Positions 6,585-11,569 of a DNA stretch of 11,569 bases are shown here, one piece after another. How positions within the stretch are numbered: position 1 is the stretch's first letter; every line of letters starts with the position of its first letter. The position numbers were made by a program, and so were the translations under genes. Origin of the DNA: Archaeoglobaceae archaeon (GTDB lineage Archaea; Halobacteriota; Archaeoglobi; Archaeoglobales; JdFR-42); contig WAJW01000171.1 in the NCBI GenBank assembly GCA_015523685.1, positions 1-11,569 of the forward strand, given 5' to 3'. Below the pieces are notes generated by a model that was given only the letters and a program-made list of their open reading frames with translations, did no database searches and was not told the DNA's origin.

Positions 6585-6632
6585 GATATAGGTAAAATGA
6601 AGAAAAAGATTGGCAGGTGGAGATACTTATGA
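6564..6632 (+). other. 22-codon upstream ORF ending at the KaiC-like start (doubtful)
   Basis: ATG at 6564 opens a 22-residue, very basic frame (many Lys/Arg, ends GRWRYL). Its TGA at 6630-6632 overlaps the ATG of the KaiC-like gene as ATGA, the same junction type seen further down this operon. There is no SD, though the alternative TATA box at 6532-6540 would make it leaderless. It may be a leader peptide or chance, since the region also holds the SD of the next gene. Confidence 0.2.
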
Positions 6633-7507
6633 AGAAAGTAAAGACAGGGATTTATGGGCTCGATACATTGCTGGGAGGCGGATACAGGCCTGGTTCTGTT
6701 AATGCAGTACTTGGAACAACGGGTGTCGGGAAAACAATATATGGGATCCAATACATTCTTTACGGTCTTAACCGGGGGGAAAATGGTGTTTATATCTCAG
6801 TTGAGATGACAGAAGAGGATTTTATCTCCGAATGCGAGCAGATGGGGTGGAAAGAGGCAGAAACCTATATTGAAAATAACAAACTGACGGTTCATCAGGT
6901 TTATGCTGAAGATACAGTTTTTCTTGTAAAAGATCTGATAGGGATGATTGAAAGGGGTTGTGGTGAGAAGAACAGGATCGTTATTGACTCATTAACACCA
7001 TTTATCTTCAGATCTGACACAAAGCGGAGAAAGGGGATTGCCGAATTTTTCAGAAAACTCAGATACCTTGGAACTTCTGTTGTCACCCTTGAAGAGCCTT
7101 TTTTGAATACGGGAGGGTTTGAGAACTCAGCAGTCCCCATACTACTTTCAGATAGTGTGATAAGACTGCAGAATGTGGGGTATGGTGAGCTTTTCAGCAG
7201 AACTCTCCGGATTGTTAAACACAGAGGTTCCCATCATGGGGAAGGAATCTATCCATACTACATCGAGAGGGGTCTTGGAATTGTTGTTGAAGCTTCTGAA
7301 AGTGATATCAAGCAGGTCATGCCGAAAAAAGAGTATTCAAAAGAATTCAAACAGGCCATAGATATCGTAAAGAAGAAAGCTCCTGAGAACCTCAGAGAAA
7401 TTCTCATCAATCGTCTTGAAGAAAGTTCCACTTCATGGGTGAGAAGTGAATCACCCGAGGACACACTCAAGTACTTCCTTGAAAGTGAGCTGGGAGACCA
7501 TGAGTAA
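6629..7507 (+). CDS. KaiC/RAD55-like RecA-superfamily ATPase, single domain
   Basis: A 292-residue soluble P-loop ATPase of the archaeal KaiC-like group. It opens KVKTGIYGLDTLLGGG, typical of the family, followed by Walker A GTTGVGKT (29-36), a catalytic-Glu strand YISVEMTEED (55-64), Walker B RIVIDSLTPF (116-125) and the late family motif RTLRIVKHRGSHHGEG (191-206). In cyanobacterial KaiC the catalytic position is an EE pair; here it is Glu59-Met60, so only one Glu is kept. Only one RecA domain is present, followed by a helical tail (about 235-292) ending in an acidic stretch. The start at 6629 is fixed by AGGTGGAG (6615-6622), 6 nt before the ATG; a GTG at 6617 lies inside that SD. First gene of a coupled triplet; overlaps the next by 8 nt (ATGAGTAA). 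Probable role: ATP-driven switch or scaffold in signalling. This is inference. Confidence 0.85.
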   Translation: MKKVKTGIYGLDTLLGGGYRPGSVNAVLGTTGVGKTIYGIQYILYGLNRGENGVYISVEMTEEDFISECEQMGWKEAETYIENNKLTVHQVYAEDTVFLVKDLIGMIERGCGEKNRIVIDSLTPFIFRSDTKRRKGIAEFFRKLRYLGTSVVTLEEPFLNTGGFENSAVPILLSDSVIRLQNVGYGELFSRTLRIVKHRGSHHGEGIYPYYIERGLGIVVEASESDIKQVMPKKEYSKEFKQAIDIVKKKAPENLREILINRLEESSTSWVRSESPEDTLKYFLESELGDHE

Positions 7508-7865
7508 GCTGCAGTCGATGGTAAGCTATATGGAGAAGATACTCTCAGAGGAGGGGGTGTATCTCGCAATACTCTACCGTATAGATGGTACTCCTGCCAT
7601 AGCCAAAATAAAAAGTGAAGCAAGAGACCTCGCAAAGGGAGTTATATCGTGGATGGAGAGGGAGATCAAGTATGTTCTGCCTCTTATATCCAGGGAGAGA
7701 CTTGAATCAGTGATCCACGAAATGGGTGGTTACCATGTGATATTCCATCCAGTCACGGATCTGATGGTGCTCGCAGTGGTTGCAGAGGAAGAAGTTCATC
7801 GTCAGAAACTCATGATCGATATTGCCTCAACAAAAGAAAGCATCAGGGAATATCTGGTGAGATGA
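7500..7865 (+). CDS. Roadblock/LC7-like small protein
   Basis: A 121-residue soluble protein. The segment VYLAILYRIDGTPAIAKIKS (20-39) has the strand pattern and GxP turn of a roadblock/LC7 (MglB-like) domain. An amphipathic helix (43-58), more strands HVIFHP and LMVLAVVAEEE (79-98), and a long C-terminal helix (100-119) follow. Such proteins dimerise and commonly regulate small GTPases or other NTPases. I place it by pattern, not by a decisive motif, so a related profilin-like or longin-like fold is the alternative. The start is ATG 7500, inside the end of the KaiC-like gene with GGGAG just before it. The longer open frame to 7446 only overlaps that gene. It ends in an ATGA overlap with the FIST-like gene. 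Its likely partner is the upstream ATPase. Confidence 0.55.
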   Translation: MSKLQSMVSYMEKILSEEGVYLAILYRIDGTPAIAKIKSEARDLAKGVISWMEREIKYVLPLISRERLESVIHEMGGYHVIFHPVTDLMVLAVVAEEEVHRQKLMIDIASTKESIREYLVR

Positions 7866-9232
7866 GGGCAGTTTCTGTCCATACAAATCTGGAAAGGCCA
7901 GAAGATGCTGCTTACGATCTGGTATCCCAGTTCAGTGAGCGAAGTGATTTCAGACCGAATGTTCTTTTTTTTTATTCTTCAATGAAATACTACAGAAACT
8001 ATTCGAGAATACTGAAGATACTCAGGGATGAATACGGGAATATCCCTCAGATCGGATGTGTTGTGGATGGATTTGTTGTGGGAGATCGGATATGGACGGA
8101 TGGTGCAGCGATGCTCGGAATGCATCACAGAGGCAAAGTCGAGGTTGTCGCAGAGAGGAGGAGAGGGGTCACTAAAACAGTAGAGGCAATTGCAAAAAAA
8201 ATTAAGGATAGAGAATACACAGCGCTGTTAGTCCACTACCCTCTGGTATACGTGCCCTCAAGAAGGAGGATAATTGGATTTCTCGCAATGGCAAAGCTGT
8301 ATGATAGGCTTTTATCAGGAAGCAGAGGTAAAAGGAGAGAGAGGTTTGCCAGGAGGTTCAGCTCTTATCTCGATAGAATTAACTTCATATTTCCGGCCAA
8401 CAGAATACTGAGGAAACTTGCTGAATCCACAGGAAGAAAAATACCGATCGTAGGGGTGAATGCCCTTCCCATGCAGGTGGGATTCGATAGCCCTTCCATC
8501 TTTGCAAATTTTGAAGAAATAAAAGGTGGAATGGCGGTTATGGGAATAACAGGAAAACTCAATGTTATCTATGAGGATATCTTTCCCGAAAAGGACAGAA
8601 AAGGGCCTGAAGGTATTATTGAGTCAACCTTTTCCAACCCAATTCCTCTGAATGCAACCATGAAAGATACGATCATAGTCGACATTGAGGGGAGGCCACC
8701 AGTGGAAGTGCTCATTGAGAGATACAATACACTCCGGAAACTTTCAGAAGATGAGATAATGAACAGGATGACGAAGAAAAAACTGGAAGTCCAGACTCCA
8801 TTCATACTGACCCTCATCTCAAAAATAACTGGAGGGGTATCTCTGATCGGACTCGGTGATTATTACCCCATCAACTCATATCCCATATTCTTCGACACTT
8901 CAGGTTTTGATAGCAGGGTGTACTTCAGTTCTGACCCCCATATAGGAAAACTCAAGGAGTTCATCTCATTTTTAAAGCATAAAGAGAGTAAGGATTCATT
9001 CGATTTCTTCATAATGGATGCGGGAACCATCCCTGCATTTGGAGACAAAATCCTTAAAATAATCCCGGAGTTGAAGGAGAAGAGTTCTCAATGGTTCGGT
9101 ATCATCACCGCTTCACCATCTTCATTCATACCCGATACATACAAGAAAAGAAATTACCTGACGGAGATCGAACCGGGTATTATGGTCACTGCCAGTGGCT
9201 CTGGAATCCTTATGGAATTCATGAATGGATGA
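7862..9232 (+). CDS. FIST-domain-like sensory protein
   Basis: A 456-residue soluble protein with no membrane segment. The first part (about 10-90) runs helix, strand PNVLFFYSS (32-40), helix, then the IGCVVDGFVVGD loop (64-75), which fits FIST_N (strand-loop with a GCs/tG turn). IPIVGVNALPM (194-204) and GGMAVMGITG (222-231) fit the second half of FIST_N. A C-terminal part with a FIST_C-like core (SNPIPLNATMKDTIIVDIEGRPPVEVLIERY, read as 258-288) continues to the end. FIST domains are predicted to sense small ligands, perhaps amino acids, in bacteria and archaea. A basic stretch at 133-165 (VPSRRR, GKRRERFARR) separates the two N-domain parts and looks like an insertion. The start overlaps the upstream stop as ATGA. 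The last 14 nt overlap the convergent UbiA gene. Assignment is by pattern; the role as sensor for the ATPase-roadblock pair is inference. Confidence 0.6.
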   Translation: MRAVSVHTNLERPEDAAYDLVSQFSERSDFRPNVLFFYSSMKYYRNYSRILKILRDEYGNIPQIGCVVDGFVVGDRIWTDGAAMLGMHHRGKVEVVAERRRGVTKTVEAIAKKIKDREYTALLVHYPLVYVPSRRRIIGFLAMAKLYDRLLSGSRGKRRERFARRFSSYLDRINFIFPANRILRKLAESTGRKIPIVGVNALPMQVGFDSPSIFANFEEIKGGMAVMGITGKLNVIYEDIFPEKDRKGPEGIIESTFSNPIPLNATMKDTIIVDIEGRPPVEVLIERYNTLRKLSEDEIMNRMTKKKLEVQTPFILTLISKITGGVSLIGLGDYYPINSYPIFFDTSGFDSRVYFSSDPHIGKLKEFISFLKHKESKDSFDFFIMDAGTIPAFGDKILKIIPELKEKSSQWFGIITASPSSFIPDTYKKRNYLTEIEPGIMVTASGSGILMEFMNG

Positions 9233-10124
9233 AAATGAGAAGAGACAGGAGTATCACGGATAAAAAGGTTGAGTAGGACATCACCCTGACCGCATTTATG
9301 CTCTGGATTGATATCTCCCATGAGTCCTTAACAAACCTGGGAATTGTGTAGAGTAAAAGTGCTGAAAAAGGTATGATAACTATCTCAATTTTTGCCGGAA
9401 ATCCCCCAATGAGAGGTGAAAGGATGAAAATGAGGTAGTAAGTGATGAGAAAAGTGGATGATATCCTGAGCAGTAAGGAGGGGGGATAAACAACACCGAG
9501 TGTCTTCAACCCTGCCATTTCATCACCGGATATATCCTTTATATCCTTAAGAAACAGTCCGGACAATCCAAGAAAACCGAAAGCAGTAGATACAATGAGG
9601 GACTCTTTTCCATACCCTGAGAAAAAGCCCCACAGTACGAGGACATAAGCAGGAGTTGCAATGGCATATGTGATTATCTCTCCCGCCGGATATTCTTTCA
9701 ATCGTCTGATTCGCTTTCCCGCATATTTCAGGTCAGAGTAAATCCATGTGATTCCAGCCCAAACCAGATAGAGAATAAACGCAACTCCACTGTAGTAAAA
9801 GACCATAAAACCGGATATGGCGTAAAACAATATTGCAACATACATGACCGTTTTTCCCGATATGAGCCCCTCGATTATGGCATTCTTCTTGCCCTGGAGT
9901 CTGTCCACCTCAACATCGTTGACATGATTCCAGAGATTAGCTCCGGAATGTGACAGGATCGAAAAAACACCAGCATACAGGAGATATACAGGATTAATCT
10001 CTCCAGAAATAATTGAGTTTAATGAAAATAAACAAAAAGCAAGTAAGGGGATGGGCGAAACTATGGAAACGGGATTGAAAGATAGCTTTCCCAGTTCTCT
10101 AACAGTCTGAAATAATCTGACCAT
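9219..10124 (-). CDS. UbiA-family prenyltransferase, integral membrane
   Basis: A 301-residue polytopic membrane protein with about eight to nine hydrophobic helices, the usual size for the family. It moves a polyprenyl chain from its diphosphate onto an acceptor. The first Asp-rich motif is N66 HVND VEVD74 (NxxxDxxxD) and the second is KDIKDISGDEMAGLKTLGV (193-211, DxxxD...GxxTL). YSDLKY (129-134) corresponds to the conserved YSxxLK loop. Together they bind the Mg-diphosphate. In archaea the family includes DGGGP synthase for membrane lipids, MenA-like enzymes for menaquinone, and others for heme O or protoheme derivatives; the sequence does not let me choose, but NHVNDVEVDR is more MenA/UbiA-like than I would expect for DGGGP synthase. 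The gene begins 6 nt after a 20-codon ORF and is likely coupled to it. Its 3' end overlaps the FIST-like gene by 14 nt. Confidence 0.87.
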   Translation of the reverse strand: MVRLFQTVRELGKLSFNPVSIVSPIPLLAFCLFSLNSIISGEINPVYLLYAGVFSILSHSGANLWNHVNDVEVDRLQGKKNAIIEGLISGKTVMYVAILFYAISGFMVFYYSGVAFILYLVWAGITWIYSDLKYAGKRIRRLKEYPAGEIITYAIATPAYVLVLWGFFSGYGKESLIVSTAFGFLGLSGLFLKDIKDISGDEMAGLKTLGVVYPPSLLLRISSTFLITYYLIFILSPLIGGFPAKIEIVIIPFSALLLYTIPRFVKDSWEISIQSINAVRVMSYSTFLSVILLSLLIFIHS

Positions 10125-10130
10125 ACAGGC

Positions 10131-10193
10131 TTATCCTGCAAATAGTTTGACTTTCTTGAAGACCTCTTCTGCCTCCTTCCTGTCTTTCTTCAT
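10131..10193 (-). CDS. 20-codon small ORF with strong Shine-Dalgarno, leader of ubiA-like gene
   Basis: On the minus strand ATG at 10193 opens MKKDRKEAEEVFKKVKLFAG, then TAA at 10133-10131. GGAGGTGA (10208-10201) lies 7 nt before the ATG, the best ribosome-binding site in the window. Just after the stop, 6 nt on, the UbiA-family gene starts with AGGAT inside the small ORF as its own SD. The peptide is a charged, possibly amphipathic helix with a hydrophobic end. It is either a small protein or a leader peptide for coupled translation. Nothing is recognised by homology. Confidence 0.5.
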   Translation of the reverse strand: MKKDRKEAEEVFKKVKLFAG

Positions 10194-10200
10194 ATGGCTT

Positions 10201-10208
10201 TCACCTCC
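10201..10208 (-). promoter_or_regulatory. Near-ideal Shine-Dalgarno site
   Basis: Reads GGAGGTGA on the minus strand, within a purine run GGGAGGAGGTGA (10212-10201). It is 7 nt from the ATG of the 20-codon ORF and about 75 nt from the UbiA-family start, so it serves the small ORF. Confidence 0.65.
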
Positions 10209-10242
10209 TCCCTTTTTAAAGCGTAGAATATGTCATTTTAAT

Positions 10243-10254
10243 TATATATAAATG
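10243..10254 (-). promoter_or_regulatory. TATA box of the small ORF-UbiA unit
   Basis: ATTTATATATAA on the minus strand (10254-10243). A start 25 nt on, near 10222, leaves about 30 nt of leader that includes the strong SD at 10212-10201. Confidence 0.55.
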
Positions 10255-10269
10255 TTTTGGTAACACTAT

Positions 10270-10301
10270 TTTAAGGTGATTTAAAGATTATTTAAAGGTC
10301 T
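10270..10301. repeat. Three phased TTTAA(A)GRT repeats between divergent promoters
   Basis: TTTAAGGTGA (10270-10279), TTTAAAGATTA (10280-10290) and TTTAAAGGTCT (10291-10301) follow one another head to tail with 10- and 11-bp spacing, about one helical turn each, so all three present the same face of the DNA. They sit between the minus-strand TATA (10243-10254) and the plus-strand TATA (10312-10320). This is a plausible operator array for a regulator of one or both divergent units. Confidence 0.45.
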
Positions 10302-10311
10302 GTGAAAAATC

Positions 10312-10320
10312 TTTTATAAA
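10312..10320 (+). promoter_or_regulatory. TATA box of the AAA ATPase gene (leaderless)
   Basis: TTTTATAAA is centred about 26 nt upstream of the ATG at 10342. With no SD ahead of that ATG, transcription and translation probably start at the same position. The last of the three repeats ends 10 bp before this box, so a protein bound there could touch TBP/TFB. Confidence 0.6.
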
Positions 10321-10341
10321 TAGAATCCAGAATAAATTGCG

Positions 10342-11412
10342 ATGACCTTCCCTCCACTCAAAAGGTTGAACCTCAGATATGATCCTTTCAAGGAGTACGG
10401 GAGGGAAGATGAGGATTTTGAGAAAATATTCTACAACCGGGAGAAGGAGATGGGTGAACTCAGTGGAGCAATTGAATTTTTCAAACTTGGAAGCAGAATG
10501 AATATAGCGGTTATAGGAGAACCGGGCAGTGGTAAAACCACGCTCCTGAACTATTTTCTTATTAAATATCGGGAGAACAAGGATATTCTCTTTTTTGAGC
10601 ATCCCAACGCAAAAAAATTCCATGAAGTCCTTGAGAACGTTCTTGAAGAACTCGGAACAGTAAGAAAAGTGCTCGAAGGGATCCAGATTGAAGAATCGAG
10701 CAAGGATATTGTCAAGGACTATCTCTACGAAGCGGGGATATACTCAAGAGATATAAAAGTGATCCATGTTGTGGATGATGTTAATTCTATGTTTATTGAG
10801 GATCTTGACATGATCCTTGAGGTGGTTTCAAAATCACCGGATATGTTTCTCATCACAATTGATACGGACGTCTGGAAGAAAGTTGTAAGAAAGGAGACAA
10901 AAATCTCAAAGCTATTTTATCCGATATATATCCATCCGCTTCCCAATAATGAGCTCAAAATGCTCGTCAAATCCCGAATTGAGATTGCATTGCTGGATAG
11001 ATCTGCACCACCCCCCTTCACAGATGAGGCAATTGATGTTCTTGCATCACATTCATTCAGAAACCCGGGAATACTGATAAATCTCTGCAGAAAAACCCTA
11101 TTGAACGCACTTTCTGAGGGTGTCGAGGTTGTGGATGAAAAATTCGCAAAACAGACCATATATGAGAAAACGGGTTTCAGGATGATCTTAAATTCTATAT
11201 CAAAGAGAGAGATGGAGATACTCGAAGCCATAATATCTGAGGGAGGAGAGGCAGATTTTTTAACCCTCGAGAAAAAAATAGGAATTTCCAGAGTTGCCAT
11301 CAACGATCATGTGAAAGATCTGATAGAACTCGAAATACTGGAGGAGGCAGATTCGCCCACAAAAAAGAAGATATTCAGAATAACGAGAAGATTCAGAAAT
11401 ATGGTCTCATGA
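10342..11412 (+). CDS. AAA-type ATPase with C-terminal winged helix (Cdc6/ExeA-like)
   Basis: A 356-residue soluble P-loop ATPase. It opens LKRLNLRYDPFKEYG, like Orc/ExeA-type AAA proteins, then has a FYNREKEMGEL box (30-40), Walker A GEPGSGKT (59-66), Walker B KVIHVVDD (139-146), a sensor-1-like strand LITIDTD (170-176) and RNPGILINLCRK (240-251) at the sensor-2 position. About 285-350 is a winged helix-turn-helix, with recognition-helix area GISRVAINDHVKDL (314-327) followed by EILEEADSPTKKKIFRIT as the wing. It is too short and divergent for a replication initiator Orc1/Cdc6, so a DNA-binding regulatory or mobile-element-related ATPase is more likely. It converges on citrate synthase with a 5-nt gap. 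The phased repeats upstream may be its own target; that is inference. Confidence 0.75.
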   Translation: MTFPPLKRLNLRYDPFKEYGREDEDFEKIFYNREKEMGELSGAIEFFKLGSRMNIAVIGEPGSGKTTLLNYFLIKYRENKDILFFEHPNAKKFHEVLENVLEELGTVRKVLEGIQIEESSKDIVKDYLYEAGIYSRDIKVIHVVDDVNSMFIEDLDMILEVVSKSPDMFLITIDTDVWKKVVRKETKISKLFYPIYIHPLPNNELKMLVKSRIEIALLDRSAPPPFTDEAIDVLASHSFRNPGILINLCRKTLLNALSEGVEVVDEKFAKQTIYEKTGFRMILNSISKREMEILEAIISEGGEADFLTLEKKIGISRVAINDHVKDLIELEILEEADSPTKKKIFRITRRFRNMVS

Positions 11413-11417
11413 TTACA

Positions 11418-11569
11418 CTACCTCCTGTCTATGGGGATATATCTCAGATTCTTTGGTCCGATGTATTTTTGCAGGGGTCTGATGAGCCTGTTGTGTCTGT
11501 ACTGCTCCATCATGTGTGCACACCATCCCGCAATTCTTGCCATGGCAAAAATGCAGACGAACATATCAA
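11418..11569 (-). CDS. gltA: Citrate synthase, C-terminal end (partial at window edge)
   Basis: Only the last 50 residues are in the window; the 5' part continues beyond the right edge. The motif ARIAGWCAHMMEQ followed by NRLIRPLQKYIGP and RYIPIDRR is the standard C-terminus of citrate synthase, which condenses oxaloacetate and acetyl-CoA. The RPxxxYxGP segment includes the conserved Arg region near the active site. Convergent with the AAA ATPase gene. Confidence 0.92.
   Translation of the reverse strand, partial: DMFVCIFAMARIAGWCAHMMEQYRHNRLIRPLQKYIGPKNLRYIPIDRR

Noticed and set aside
7258..7635. 125-aa minus-strand open frame
   Set aside because: It is opposite the KaiC-like and roadblock-like genes, whose coupled starts and motifs explain the sequence. 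Its Ser/Leu-rich composition is typical of an antisense shadow.
10917..11303. 128-aa minus-strand open frame
   Set aside because: It is opposite the AAA ATPase C-terminal half, Ser/Ile-rich, without motifs or an SD.

Overview
The window looks like chromosome of a euryarchaeon, most like the order Archaeoglobales. The evidence is a two-repeat archaeal TATA-binding protein, an archaeal-type phosphoglycerate kinase, an archaeal NMN adenylyltransferase, a surface protein with a PGF-CTERM (archaeosortase) tail, BRE/TATA-style promoters at the usual distance from start codons, several apparently leaderless genes and many ATGA stop/start overlaps. The order-level assignment is inference from gene content. 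No tRNA, rRNA, CRISPR array or insertion sequence was seen.

Layout, left to right. (1) pgk on the minus strand is divergent from livG-livF, a pair of branched-chain amino acid-type ABC ATPases without permease or binding-protein genes nearby. (2) A minus-strand pair, tbp followed by a stand-alone ArcS/DUF5591-like protein (ATGA overlap), converges on livF. (3) Divergent from tbp lies a plus-strand pair coupled by ATGA: an unlisted 56-residue two-helix membrane protein and a secreted, PGF-CTERM-anchored surface protein. (4) A minus-strand pair, NMN adenylyltransferase then O6-alkylguanine-DNA alkyltransferase, converges on it with overlapping stop codons. (5) A tightly coupled plus-strand triplet follows: a KaiC/RAD55-like RecA-fold ATPase, a roadblock/LC7-like small protein and a FIST-domain-like protein, each overlapping the next. 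(6) A minus-strand unit has a 20-codon small ORF with a near-ideal Shine-Dalgarno sequence followed 6 nt later by a UbiA-family prenyltransferase. (7) Divergent from it, behind three helically phased TTTAA(A)GRT repeats, is a leaderless AAA-type ATPase with a C-terminal winged helix. (8) The C-terminal end of citrate synthase enters from the right edge on the minus strand.

Most of the window is ordinary housekeeping: gluconeogenesis/glycolysis, NAD synthesis, basal transcription, DNA repair, lipid or quinone prenylation and the citrate cycle. The most system-like part is the KaiC-roadblock-FIST operon at 6629-9232. It combines an ATPase switch, a small dimerisation/regulator fold and a ligand-sensing fold with no membrane segment and no classical kinase or output domain. 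The second candidate is the tiny-membrane-protein plus archaeosortase-substrate pair.
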